A stretch of DNA of 64,000 nucleotides from Acholoe squamosa (taxonomy: Eukaryota > Annelida > Polychaeta > Phyllodocida > Polynoidae), in the NCBI GenBank assembly GCA_949317995.1, contig OX439044.1, positions 25,616,733 through 25,680,732 of the forward strand. Reading direction: 5' to 3'. The notes under the pieces were generated by a model. It saw nothing but the letters and a program-made list of their open reading frames with translations. It did not search any database and had not been told where the DNA came from. Positions 1-56,500 of the stretch are shown in pieces. The position numbers and the translations under genes are program-made. Each line of letters begins with the position of its first letter. Within the stretch, counting starts at the first letter, position 1.

Positions 1-2388
1 CAAAATAAAAGAGGAAACCCCATGTGTAGTCTATCCATGTCACGAGGAGGAGTTTCTTTGCTATTGTGATGTAAAGTTGCCATTTGTCGGTTTGCCCCAT
101 GAGTGAGTTTATTGTTGTTTCTTGTGGACGTCCTGGGGACAACTGCTGGGTGGGCGGGCCTCCCTCCGGCGGCCCAGAGATCAGCCTTTGTTGAATTGTG
201 GAGGGAGAGGCAACTGACTGTGATATGTAGGTGTAAGCAGTGATAAGTGTGTCTGGAGTTACCACCTTGGGAACTTAGTGACTCACTGCATCCCAGTGGA
301 TAGAAGGGGGGGGGGGAGGTATGTCAAGTGGAATGGAGAAGACAAAACGGATCCCAATAAGCTGTCTAGGATTCAGGGGTCAATTTGTACATTCGGTATG
401 CACATCTGTTCAGCTGACAAGAAATGTAATATTGCAAGTTTTTAAATAGTTGGCCCTTAAACTTGCAGTTGTTTGTTTGTTTGTTTGTTTGTTTGTTTTT
501 TATATTTCGAGAGAAGTTTGCTAACCTTTCAAAAAAAAGATAATACTGGGTATAAAAAGTACAATTAAGAAAAAAAAAACAAAAAAAAACCTCAACACAA
601 CATCGGAAAAGATACCTGGCACATCTAATAGTAAAGTCACACAAGAACGTAGATCATATTAGTCGTCTATCTGACCAGTTGCCCTCCTGTTAGTAAACCC
701 AAGAACAAAAAGATGATAATTGGGCCCATGCACCATAACTACCAGTACAATTCATAGATAAAAGGTGTCGTGAGTGTGGTCCGCTGGTTATTGTCAGTCA
801 CGACTACTTGTAGTGAGTACCGTCCAGGTACCAGTCACGTACCTCAAACATAGACCAAAACCTTAAACCTGAGAGGGATCCAGGTTTGGGGTATACCTGG
901 ATGTAGGTCAACATGTCGTAGGGATCCACTAACTTGCTATGCCCTAACGCAAATAGAGAAGGAAATGTCCCAAATTTCGTTTAGACGACAACGGTTACAA
1001 AGCAGTAGGTAAATGGGACATTGTTCCTATTGACAGGAAATGAAATTTAATAATACAATATGTGCCAGTATCGAGTGGTTCCTTGGGGTAGATGGTACAT
1101 GTATGGCGATATCTGCATATCCGAAAATGACTTGCAATTTTTTTTTTCAATGCTAAGGAAATTACCATATCTGAACAAGCCCTTGAGCAAAGCTAACCAT
1201 AAAAGGATAAACAAAAAAAAAAAGAGGGATAAACAAGAAAGAGTGAAAACTAGTAGCTTATAGTAATCCATTGTAGGTTTTAGTGCCCATAGCGTAATAC
1301 AAACCATATGTAACATAGTCGTGCCAGTATGCTTGGTAATTGTTGCTCTGTAGTTGTTGCCACACTAGCTAAAGATATGGGACGTACAACCACTTAAAAA
1401 CAAATACTGCCCTTATTTTTCTTATACTGTTATCTTAGATACCCGGTGTACTTAATACACTATAGTAACATTAGACACATGATGTTTTTGACAAGTGTGT
1501 TTACCAAAATTTTGTAAGGCAGAGTTTGAAGAACAGCAGAGGAGGCTAGGTGTAACCTTTATTGTTACCAGTCACTATAGGCTCTGTTAGTGTCATGGTG
1601 GGCTTATGTAGTCTGTATAATATGTACATTGGGTTGTAATACTGTATACCTGAGTTGCGCCCCTGAGTGCCAGGTCTTAACTCTACACACATACGCACAT
1701 GTATATAGACGTAGACACACTGTTGGTCTCTTTCACCCCCAACTCAACTGCTGTGCCGGTATCTGGTACAAGAGTAATCAGACTTGGAATTATTAGCTTT
1801 TTTTCCCTTATCGTCATGGTAAATCTTGTATATAAGGCGCATTTTGCACGTGCTGCTCACCCTGAGTTAAAGGAAATACTATGAAGTCCCTGCCTTTAAG
1901 TCAGACCATAACTTTTAAGAGCATCCTAAAGGCACAGTAGGGCTTCTCTGCGCGTGTTAGTTGTGACCTATGTACACAAGCTTTTACAGTAGATCTGTGG
2001 TATGTTTCATACAGTGGGGCATGTGTGCTAGATTAGAGTTAGGATCTGGGAGAGATTTAACGTGTTTTATACCATGGACAGAAGGCTGGATCAGGGGAGC
2101 CACAGGGGTGTGTATTTTTAGTCTTGACACACATAGGTGTCCCCATCTCCTTCTCCTGTCACCTTTGGCTCCAGTGGTGGAGTAGATCTAGAGTCAAGCA
2201 CTCAGTGGTTGCTGATGCACATAGATAATCCCCCCCCCCCCCGTGTGTGACACTGGTTAACCCAAGTGGTTGATTCACCTTGGAGATAGCTGGGTGGTGT
2301 TCTTTGTTGTTGTTATTTTTTACAGTGGTAATGGTTGGTGATAGGAATCAAAGAAATACACCATCAACTACATTGGTAGTGGTTTGTG

Positions 2389-2463
<75 letters not shown>

Positions 2464-4928
2464 TTATTTATTTATTTATTTATTACTTTTGCTGTATGTA
2501 AACAGAACTTCACAGATAATAGAGGAGGCCAATAGCAAGATTGTCACCCCACCTTGCTAATTCTGCAGAGAACATCTTATACCTCATACACCCAAATAAC
2601 ACCATGTTATTTAATGCACTTTGTTGAGTTGTAATGTTATGGCAGGCCGTTTTGACATATCGCATATTGGCAAATGCAGCTCTTGAAGACCAGCTACACT
2701 TCGTCGTGAATTTTACCGTGTCCTCTAGGGATCATAGCACAGCGTTATTTTATTCCCAGCGGAAGAGGAGACCATTCAACCACGTTAACATGCAGTGATC
2801 CTAAAGTACTTCACTTGACATTAACCTAGATTCCCACTCAAGGGTAGAGACTTGAATTAGTCCAGGCTGCTACGTGTAATGAGGGATGTATGTTAGGTGT
2901 CTGTAACAATCTGAACTTACCCTATCCCCCAGTTGGCGGCAGTAGATGTAGGTGGGGGGGGGGGGGGCGCCCCAAACCTTATTTTGGGAAATCGGAGTTC
3001 GCAGTTTTAGCTTTTGTTTGCTCAGGAAAAAAAGAAGAAAGAAAGTTAAAAAAAAAAAAAAAAAAGTGATGCAGAGGTCTTTTTTTTGGGGGGGGGGGAT
3101 GGCCCCCATTGTATTTTAGTCAAATTATCTGGATCACCACCTGGTGCTGCTGCTAATCCCATCTGTGACTGTAGACGGCAATTAGTGTCATATCTACATT
3201 ACCATCCACACCTCACAGTTCTAACACCCTGGAGGGGTGGTTATCACTGCACCTGTTACATCCAGTCTCACCTTGCCATTACTGGTCGGCATTAGTGGTT
3301 GGTTGATCACATATTAACAAATAGGAAGCCAATTGGATTTGTCACATAATTCCTGGGGCCTACCTAAACTGGGTATGCTAACTGGCATGTCACATATGAA
3401 TTTTTTAGCAAGTAGCCTTATGTTCCTATCTTTCATGGGGCATCCTTTGACCTGTATAGACTCGAAAGGTAATGATTATGGAATAATCAGGATACCGTAA
3501 ATTTATATTTGTTCGATGTACTTTGTTGATAGCAATGCTTCTTGAGAAAGGCAAGGGTATACCTATATTCCTATGCAGTACAATAGACAACCCTGCATGC
3601 CATGTACTCAAGACCCACTAATAAGAATTTCCTTATGACTTTCAATGAAACGTGTCCAACTTTCACATTGGAGAAAAGAGACACTCAAATCGATTAATAA
3701 ATGTTTTCTTTTCACTGCCTGGACCATGAGAGAATGTCCCGTAAAGTAATGTGAATGTTCTAGGGTACAGGTCCTGCTCTACAAATATCTTCATAGTGAT
3801 CGAGTCGGTGCCACCTCGTCTAATGTAGCCATATCCCGCCCACTAGTTTTCTGCCTTGTAACTGCTTGATAACTTTATTGCCAAAGACTGACTCACCTTT
3901 GTTCTAGCTGTATTATAAACAGTCCATAGGGACAATTCCTATACAACAGGTCACTGACACATATGCAAATATGGTCCATATAATATGGATATTGTAGAGT
4001 GCTATATGTCGATACCTATATATAGCAGTTTATTCATACTGCAGGGGATTGCCAATAAAGCTTGAATACATGTTCCCATATGCACTGCTCTCTGACTGAG
4101 TAGCAGGACCTTATATGATATATACCGATAATCAGTGTGTACTCTTAGATGTGTCAAGGTACCCCTCTAGGTGATCTCACAAAATTTAATGCTAATCATC
4201 TTAACCTTATTTATCCCAAAGGGAATACCAGAGGCAGGTCACCTTGTTTGAAAGGGTGTCCAAATGCTAGCACGCTTTATTGGCTGGAGGGATTTGAATT
4301 ACAAGTCGACTAAGGGTATCAGAGCGTGAATACAGTGTATATACATTGTAGTACCATTTGAGAATTCTATTGGAAAGTTATCAATGTTGACATGAGTGCA
4401 GTAGCCTTTATGTCCTCAATAGTGTAACAAATAAAGAAAGATACTTTATAACCTGTTTCTTCCTATGTTAAGGCACACTTGTCCCCCGCACCGTCACCAT
4501 CAAAATATACACACACCAGACTGGAGCATGACCTACAGTTGGGGCACTGCCAATTTCCATATATGGATAGCTTTGCTGTATACATATATACATGTGCATT
4601 AAGAATAGGATTTTCCCAGTGTGTTGCAAGTAGACTATATGCTGCTTTCTTAACTTGAGCAGCAAGTGCTTACCTAAAAGTTCGACCTGCTGACTCATTC
4701 TGAGACCACATATTTTCCCTGAGACACCACATCCAGTCCCAGTTCAGTTAGAAGAGCCTCAACAAACAGAAATCCTCAGTCTACTTTATAGGTATGCCTT
4801 AGATAAAATGGTCGTTTTACAATCAGTTCGCAATAAAACATTTTGAAGTGGTATAAACTATTTAGGCATTGGTTACCTGAAGTTTGAAGATTCGATGACT
4901 GAAATGATGAATATGAACTGTCGTGTGA
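1..4928. other. Upstream region without a supported gene
   Basis: No open frame here has a recognisable domain. It holds a GTTT run (about 471-497), poly-G/C tracts (about 307-317, 2230-2241, 2946-2957, 3089-3098), A-rich runs (about 569-590, 3047-3065) and a TA/TTTA microsatellite at 2391-2486. The kinase promoter and non-coding first exon may lie here or upstream of the window; I see no clear core promoter. Confidence 0.6.
2391..2486. repeat. (TA)n followed by (TTTA)n microsatellite
   Basis: About 34 TA dinucleotides, then about six TTTA/ATTT units. A TYR/ILE-repeat open frame across it is an artefact. Confidence 0.97.
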
Positions 4929-5213
4929 CTGGACATATAGTGGGTAGGGAAGAAGTTTAATAGGTATACCACATATTGTTGTAGCTATACAATGTGCTTG
5001 CTTGTGTTCCAGGGTCTGAGATCCTGGACATATAGTGGGTAGGGAAGAAGTTTAATAGGTATACCACATATTGTTGTAGCTATACAATCTGCTTGCTTGT
5101 GTTCCAGCGTCTGAGATCCTGGACATATAGTGGGTAGGGAAGAAGTTTAATAGGTATACCACATATTGTTGTAGCTATACAATTTGCTTGCTTGTGTTCC
5201 AGGGTCTGAGATC
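4929..5213 (+). repeat. Three 95-bp tandem copies, each with a splice acceptor, abutting coding exon 1
   Basis: Copies at 4929-5023, 5024-5118 and 5119-5213 are nearly identical; the differences I see are single bases, such as aatgtgc/aatctgc/aatttgc. Each unit runs from ctggacatatag to ggtctgagatc and carries the acceptor tgtgttccag, with AGs at 5011-5012, 5106-5107 and 5201-5202. The last is the presumed acceptor for the exon carrying the start codon, so the repeat duplicates the intron end and the first bases of the exon. Confidence 0.93.
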
Positions 5214-5217
5214 CAAG
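5203..5217 (+). other. Probable 5' UTR part of coding exon 1
   Basis: Fifteen bases between the acceptor AG at 5201-5202 and the ATG at 5218. NDR genes commonly have a separate upstream non-coding first exon; I cannot locate it. If the upstream acceptors at 5011 or 5106 are used, the UTR is longer by 190 or 95 bases. Confidence 0.6.
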
Positions 5218-48805
<43,588 letters not shown>

Positions 48806-48896
48806 TGATGTCAGACACGGTGACGTCACACCTACCTCTGTGACGTCGCCAGTGGAAGTGATGTCACACTTACATGATGAGCTATGACGTCTGGCA
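48806..48896 (+). promoter_or_regulatory. Cluster of five TGAYGTCN repeats right after the stop codon
   Basis: tgatgtca, tgacgtca, tgacgtcg, tgatgtca and tgacgtct occur within 91 bases beginning at the base after TAG. They sit in the presumed 3' UTR. They could be a degenerate short repeat rather than CRE sites. Confidence 0.45.
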
Positions 48897-51800
48897 CCCG
48901 GCGCCTACCACAAGCTTCACCTTGTGTCCTCACGCACACACTCCATGGTCACTCGGCCCTTCAAGGTCATCACATGATTTCTCAAGGTTATCTGGTGATC
49001 TGGAAAGTTGCAAACCAATGGATTTCCTCAGGGTCATACATGTGACCTTCCCTTCTTAAATAAGAAACGTGTCCAAGAAATTTCATTATCCTTGTGAATA
49101 TTGCTTATACCCATATATCGCTTTGTGACTACTATATTGAAGGAAAGATACACTCGTCACAAAGTATAGTTGTCGAACTGTTACCGGTAGTGGTGATTGA
49201 AAATATGCACACTATGGATTACAAATACAATATTTCAACTGGATGAAGTTACTAAACTTGAAAAGTGACTTGATTTAAATATGTCCAACAAGACTATTTT
49301 GAAATTATGAAAGTGGAATTCAGAATCCAGTGACCAGGTATAAAGGACCTTTCCTATCTGCCTTTCAACAAATAGGATCCCAACCAGGACATGGCACAGG
49401 ACATCGGAAAACTGAACTATATTCTGTCAGAAGTCAGCGTCTATCTGGATCATCTTAAACAGTTGTTTTGACATAGGCCTTTATGGCCATGTTCCACTGT
49501 AAGCCGAACATGTTACATGCCTCTACTATAAAAAGTAGGAATTTGATTAGAGAAGAGGTAAGCCTGTGCAAATAGAGCTTTAGGTAGACGTGTGATTTGA
49601 CGACAAGGACAGTCTAATGGGTATTCATATTTGTAAGGCCTTAAGAGATAAAGCATTCCATGAAAGTGTAATGTTTCATAGTGGCAACTTCCTCAACCTT
49701 ATGGTCAGGCAGGTTTATTGTAAATATCGGTGCACATAAAGGAAAATCCTCTAAACAAAGAAGACGGTTGTTTTTGCAATTCACAGTTAGTGGCTTACTT
49801 GAAGTGCAGGAATAGCTTGTTCATAGTTAGAATTCAGAAAACAGTTCCTCAAGTTGAAGACGATATTATTCACGATAGAGTAATGATTCTGTGTAACCAG
49901 TAGTCAGAAGTGAAATACCATTGTGAGACCTTAAATTGTTTCTGCTAAGTGTCTGTGCCATGGTATTTAGATCCTTTAATGCGTTCCCCTCGTTCCCCAC
50001 TAGACCCAGTAATCCCATACCAGAGTGAGTTTATTAAACCCATGTCAGCTTTGGACTCAAACCCCTCTCCCCTAGAACCTGTACATTGCATCAATGAAGT
50101 GCACTTGACCTGACCTTGACCCTATAAATGTGATTGGGGCATCCCCTTTTAGGTAGAAGACATTGAAACCGACCAATGGTGGCGGATGCTCCGCCTGGAA
50201 CCGTACATATCCGTGACACATGGCCAGCTATGAACCGCAGTCTCTAGTTGTGCCTTGGTGGTTGAAAATGTGGCAGTTGTCGCTGTGGTCTCCTTCGGGC
50301 ATAAGACCTGCTTCAGCGAAGGCTAGGCTAGAGACGGGTGAGCAGTGCTGTGTGGCCACCATCGTAGTCTGGGGAAGTAGAATATCATGGAAACTCCTCC
50401 TGTGATTTAGTTCTCACAAGCCTACTCTTGTTGTTTAAGTCATGTTTTGCTGACACATGGTCAGATGTTGTGCTTCACCTATCTTTAAAATGATAACCAA
50501 CCTGTACTGCGAAATCAAATGGCTCAGAGTGTCCAGCTTCACTTTGCCTACTTCCCATGTGGTGGTTGATGTAAAGACACTAGATTGGTCCTATGTGACT
50601 CCTTTATTAGTCTCCCCCCTTGTGCACTGGTCCAAGTGTAAAATCTGCATCTATCTTCCTCTCTTTAAACCTCCTTACTGTACTTGTAGTAGACATGTGC
50701 TATTTAGAATATGTCACAGTTCTTGACATCATGTTCTCTACGTCATAGGTCACAGTCGTGGCCATTCCTTGTGTGTGTGTGATCCTGTATTGACGTTGGA
50801 GTGACCTCTATACTTATTTACAGTCTGTTAGTTATTTGTATAGCCGGTAGGTGGCCTTGGTGGGCAGGTAGTTCTTACTAACCTGTGTACCATATTTCCC
50901 TGTGTACAGTCTCACCGACCACTTCCCTTACACTTATCTCGTTTTGCCATATAACAATGTGATAAATATGTCCAAGGGCTTTGTCAAAATCCCATTGTTG
51001 CACCTTAAATAGGCCTATAGGAGAACCTACTTAACACACTAGCCTAGGGGCGGTTTTAGTTTCGAGAGTAGTGATTGATTAAGTGAGGGCATGGGGAGAA
51101 GATAGTCTCTGATTAAATTGATAACAAATGAATTAACCCTCATTTGGTTGAGAGCCCGGTATAAGTCGATGCAGATCATATTGAACGCATAAAAGAATGC
51201 ATGTCAAAACAAAGACTGTTGTTTCAGAGTAAATAGATAGAAAGGCTGATCAAAATATTGCTGAGTATCACTTTAATCTTGAAGAAGGTCATTTTGACGG
51301 GCTAAGGAGTGCATACATTAGAATAAGGGGATTTCTTTGGTTTTATATTCCTTGTTCTAAGTTGAGCAGTCACACTGATTTAGATTGTATCATCATCATA
51401 CACAAAATGTCAAGCCCACACAGGAAGATCCATGATTACCAAAGCAAACTCACAAATTTCTATTTATTTGACACACAAAATGAGGGAAGACTTTGTTCTA
51501 CCCGAAAAGAAATGCCTTTGTGATCATATTCTCCCCGTGTGGTTTTGATATCAAATTCATTTGTACATTATATCATTAAGTATATAGCATATTGATCTCA
51601 TTGATTAAGGGGTATATAGATAGGATGATGCTTGGTTTGTCCCTCCATTATCATTTCTGTATAACAGGTACATGTAGATATAGGTACAAGTACTAGCATC
51701 ACCCCTATGGGGAACATACTAAAACTATACTACTCCTGATTTTAATCTATACACCCATCACCTTTCTCATGATGAAACTGTAGAATCCACATCACCTTTG

Positions 51801-53285
51801 ATTCAGAGACTATCTTGTCAATCTTTTAGCTGAAGATGTCTTGTAATGGTAGCAATATTGAAAGGGGGAAACAAATGCAATATGAAAAGGTCGCTTAATC
51901 AAATTATTGGCATTCTCTGAAATGATACGATGTGACTTATTGAAAATGGTGTGTGAGTAAGATTAAAGTGAGTACATAAGTGTCAGTACTATTCCCATCC
52001 CCTTGGCATTTTAAACACGTTACGCGTGTTATCAAGGGTACAACATTCATGTTAGAATTGTTGTGATCGTTGTGTTTGGTTGTTTTGCATTTAGTCCAAC
52101 CGTCTCTGTAAATGTATATATGTGTAAAATGAAAATGAAGGGAATGAGTGATTGCAGGTGTTCATATATGTTATAATACTATAGCGTCATATTGGTGCAC
52201 TACTACCCAGCTAGACTTCTGTTAGTAGTTTTCACAAAACAAACTTGAAATTGATAAAAGGCTCTTAGAGACACATTTCAGTATGTACCAAATACCATAC
52301 AGAGTAGTCTTATCGGTTTGTCCAATCAAATTCTTGTCTTTTCTGCATGGCCGACTAATAAATAGCATCGTAAGGAAATCAATGATATCCGGTAGCAAAC
52401 ACTATGTTCTACAGTTTCACGGCATATTAGATTTTTATGCATACTTTCAAATGTGATTAACCTCTTAAGTAGTTTTCTCTTTAAATGACCAGTGGTGTAC
52501 GAGTACCGTAGTTAAGTGTCACCCCAATAGGTGGTGCTATATTAATGATTTGACTGAAGGTGGGGTGGCAGTTGTCTATGTGTGTCATTAGGTGATACAA
52601 GAGGTACATCCAACAGGATAGACAACTTCTTATGCACTCGATATGGAAGGCTGAGCTATGGAAAGAAGTGCTAAATCTTAGTTTCACTGAATAGGATTCC
52701 AAGAAACAAATTAAGATTTTTTTGTGTGTGTTTCTGTGAACACTATATATGATTATTTAATAGCAGCTAGTTATTGTCATTGTTACTAACTAAGTGAATA
52801 CCGTACTATAGATCTATAATGATGTTAACTACGGTAGGTTATACAAATTTAGTCGTTTACCGATTTGTAACGACAGAGAGTAAGGTTTACTCTGTTCATA
52901 GTTATTCTAACTAAAAGATTAGACAGAATTCTTGATATACCTAAGTTCAAAAGATGCAGATCTAGACAATGACAAAAGTATCCGTCATTAACATACCCAA
53001 TGTAGCTGTATTAGTAAATCACAGCTATGTTGGTCAGTCCAAGGTGTTTTACACCTTGAACTGACCATGCGAGGCACTGGTTATAGACCATAACGCCACA
53101 TAACTATGGTTAGCTGATTTAACACACGGTCATCTGAAATAACCACAGCTTATTTCTTTTGTTCTTAGGTGTCACTGTGTGTTGGTGCGTTGTATAATCT
53201 AGGCACACAATATGTGCTATTTGTAATGATTATATTTTCCCTATGATTCGGTTCTGTGTAAAAGATATAATTTGAATATAATGAC
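48897..53285 (+). other. Presumed 3' UTR and downstream flank, mostly unique sequence
   Basis: No repeats of the families seen elsewhere and no coding frame with a domain. A canonical aataaa lies at 52357-52362, a candidate poly(A) signal that would give a 3' UTR of about 3.5 kb; attaaa near 51113 is an alternative. A 35-nt hairpin lies at 53032-53066. The true 3' end needs transcript data. Confidence 0.4.
53032..53066. other. Short hairpin (16-bp arms)
   Basis: ggtcagtccaaggtgt, ttt, acaccttgaactgacc: one mismatch and a 3-nt loop. Could be a transcript stem-loop or a small palindrome relic. Confidence 0.6.
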
Positions 53286-53522
53286 TACCGTAATCTCCCG
53301 CGTAGAAGACGCGCTGCGCATAGAAGACGCACCCCAAACTTAGCAAATGCATTTTCGCGTATAAGACGCAAATTTTAAGGCTCAATTTTGTAAATTCAGT
53401 ACATTTCTATAGTAAAATTACCCCTCGTATAAGACGCACCCCCAATTTCAGTACATCTTATAAGACTCCCCAGCATTTTGTTTGGTGTAGAGGACGCGTC
53501 TTATACGCGGGAGATTACGGTA
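53286..53522. mobile_element. MITE, TACCGTAATCTCCC family
   Basis: Ends taccgtaatctcccgcgtag and atacgcgggagattacggta; 237 bp. Inner block with ttttgtttggtg and multiple ataagacgca motifs. It uses aagacgc rather than aaggcgc, like the copy at 59259. Confidence 0.9.
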
Positions 53523-55306
53523 TTTTCTGTTGTGAGTAAGTTGTCTCACCTTAATGGTAGGCCCCTATACTTAAATACATCAAATAATTGTTAAGAAACG
53601 TAGGAGGTCCATAGCACTGTTTAGAAGAGAAAGGCGTATGTGTGTGTTGTCTGTGTCTTGTGTGTTCGATATGTATGTGTCTAGAGTATGGAAATACAGT
53701 GAAACATAGAGATCTTTTTAGTTCACAATGTTTAAAATATGCGTTTCCACACCAGAATCAGCGAAATCTGTCCTCCACATATTAAATACAGCTAAGAGTT
53801 ATACTACTTTTACTCTGGAAATGTATAAATATAACACAAGATGAGAATGAAACATAAATTGTTGACCTTTAATATGATAATGATATATATTATGTAGGTT
53901 GATTTGCAAAAGATTGTTATTTCATACATTATGTAGCTCGCTACGTCCACCTGTACATGCAACTTATTGTAAATTATATATATATATATGCTATGTGACA
54001 AAGATCACTCCTCCGCAATGTACTGATGATAATTATTTACTATATCCGAGAGTGTTGCTAGTTGGTCCCACAGGGCTATTTGGTGGTCATTAGATTTAGG
54101 ATTGGGGGGGGGGGGTATGTATGTAAAAAGGACTCCAAGCCTATCGCCTGTCCAGAGTAAAGGTCTAACTGAGTAGGAACAGCTTCTAATGATGTACAGA
54201 GTCTATGAATGATAAAAGATGGCATGTACAGTTAAAAATAATAAACAGATTATGAATCTACTTGAAAGTAGCACGAAATGTCTTCATTGTTATCTTTTAA
54301 CACACACAACAAAACTTCCTGGATATCCCAACAGAATAGCAAGGATGGTACAGTATAGGATAGGTTACTCCACACAGTCCTATAGTGAAGGCCAACCCCC
54401 CTCTACCTCCCATGAAACTATTTATGTCTTAACTATTGGGCCCTATGTAGGATAAGGGGGTTTATGGAGCTATCATGTATCTTTATGGAAGGGATATCAA
54501 ATGAAGCGAAGGGACCACCTAAACCAAAAAATCATGCTAAATCCAAAAATGATAGTCTTTATTCTCAGACTTTGACTGAAAGTACCTAAAATTGAGGTTT
54601 GATGGAAATATTTTAAAAATGTACTAAAGTGATATTGAAAATAATTGGAAATCTTTAAAGATACATCTCAATCAATGTTAGTACCTCAACCCACATACAC
54701 AAATGATGCCTATCTCTCAATCTGACAAATACTGTGTCTGTGCATTGCTCTGCCTATCCCACATACACCATATCAATTAGTGTACCTATCACTCATCCTG
54801 CCTATCTCTTCAATCTAAAACATCAAGAGTTAAATCTAATTATCTCTTAAAATGCTTGGATTCTCATGCTTACCTCTAACCTTACCTTAGCTTATCTGTT
54901 CCTTCTTACCATTAGTCTACCTATCCTCAATCTGCCTATCATTCATTTTACCTATCCCTCATGGTGACTATCCCTCAGGCCCTATGTTAAAACTGCATTG
55001 TTCATCTAAGCCTCAATGATTAACAGTACATTGCTTATAATGTCTACTATTTTGATCTTACCTATCCTTCATAATTCCTATAATAAAATCTACCTATCCC
55101 TCATTGGGCCTATCCCCCAACTGTGCACATCCCTCATATTTGACTTGCATATAGGTCCCTAGCACCATGCTTTCTTTCTTTTATGTTTGCTCATCTTACA
55201 AGGTACTGTCTGTGCCTATCCTTTAAACTGCTTATTGTTCATACTACCTATCCCTCTTGCTACCCATCCATTTGAATACCTATCCCTCATGTTCTCTATA
55301 TAGCTG

Positions 55307-55415
55307 ACATATGAGTGGGCACTGACACATTCCCCTGTGAAATTGTGTAATGTAGTTCTCGCCATGAATATGACCTTAGCTGTCGAAATGGCGTTAAACA
55401 TCTATTACTCACTCA
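55307..55415 (+). mobile_element. SINE-like insertion in the left arm with 13-bp target duplication
   Basis: Flanked by ctctatatagctg at 55294-55306 and 55416-55428. The body acatatgagtgggcactgac ... actcactca matches the copy at 22363-22471. The other arm (about 56893-56910, inverse) has one uninterrupted copy of this site. Confidence 0.88.
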
Positions 55416-55716
55416 CTCTATATAGCTGGCTTACCCATCTCATTTCTCTTAACCTACTATGTCCCAAACAAACTTTATTATTATGACCATTCCATAGTCA
55501 ACCTATCACCCAAGGGACTGGCTCCACAGTCTACCTTAATCATACATCTACCTATCATTCATGCTGCATATCATTCAGTTTACCTATCCCCCAGTCTGTC
55601 TGTTCTTCATAGTGTACATATCCCCTGGTCTGCCTAAACAACTCTCTTTATACCACTCACATTGTGTTCTTTCTAACTAACTTTTAGTAGATGTTTAATA
55701 AGCTAATAGATCATGG

Positions 55717-55814
55717 ATGTTGGAGCCCTAGGGGAGTCTATGCTGGATATACCCGAGCCGCGGAGCGGCGAGGGTATATCCAGCATAGACTCCCTGTGGG
55801 CTCCAACATCCACG
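55717..55814. mobile_element. Foldback hairpin with C-GGA-G tip
   Basis: Arm ggatgttggagccctagggg then agtctatgctggatatacc is mirrored by ggtatatccagcatagactc then cctgtgggctccaacatcc. The tip is cgagccgcggagcggcgag: stem gccgc/gcggc with triloop gga, then a GA/GA mismatch, then the long arms of about 38 bp. Confidence 0.9.
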
Positions 55815-55889
55815 ATTTCCTCCATTTTGTATTAATTTCTTACCTGATATCCAAAGATTATAGCCAGGAGAATACATTTTGTAAAAGCA

Positions 55890-56375
55890 AGCGACACGGC
55901 CCGTGTCCGCTCTGCGTGAAGCCATTGTTTTTGTTCCTTGCCGCTGTGTATACAGTCACTTTTCGTATCGAATCCAACCATGACACGTTTTCAAATTAAA
56001 ACATACATATCCTTAGACAGTCTAGATGATCCCTCCATACGTATTATGTCCAATATATTCAAAATAAAGGAGAATCCATTGATTTTTCCATCGTAAGCGA
56101 GTCGCGGTCCGGCCATTCCCACCCGCCTCCTTGTTCGGCGAAAGTGTGTCAGTGGCCCGGATGTAGATATAGGTCAACTGCTCGTCGTACAAGAAAGACG
56201 CCGAAACAATGGCTTCGCGCAGAGTGGCCACGGGAAAATCAATGGATTCTTATTTATATCAAACAAAATGGAGAAAATTAGCACGCATTCCTCGTCTATG
56301 GATCGAATACTTCTTGGGATTTTAATATTATAGCATGTCATGGTTGGATTCCATACGAAAACTGACTGGAAACAT
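55890..56375. repeat. Nested inverted and repeated segments at the core of the 3.3 kb inverted repeat
   Basis: ttttcgtatcgaatccaacc (about 55962) against ggttggattccatacgaaaa (about 56342); gagaatccattgattttt (about 56071) against aaaatcaatggattctta (about 56235); ctctgcgtgaagccattgtt (about 55909) against acaatggcttcgcgcagag (about 56206). The last pair has a different centre, so the core was rearranged. It includes aatggcttc and GC-rich blocks. Confidence 0.65.
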
Positions 56376-56423
56376 AGCAGGTTAGAACTTATTTACCTTC
56401 GCATTGGATTTCATCACCGTTCA

Positions 56424-56500
56424 GTGTGGCGCTATGGCTAAGGCCTTTGCCTACCACCACTGCAGTCGGGGTTCAATCCTCATACGAGTTTGGACGATTT
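56424..56500 (+). mobile_element. tRNA-derived SINE head
   Basis: gtggcgctatggctaaggcc resembles an A box and ggggttcaatcctc contains a B box (ggttcaatcc), spaced as in a tRNA. The element probably runs on to about 56650. It lies where the two arms of the inverted repeat stop matching, so it probably inserted into the right side only. Confidence 0.6.

Noticed and set aside
2280-2501. Frame containing a long Ile-Tyr repeat
   Set aside because: Translation of a (TA)n/(TTTA)n microsatellite.
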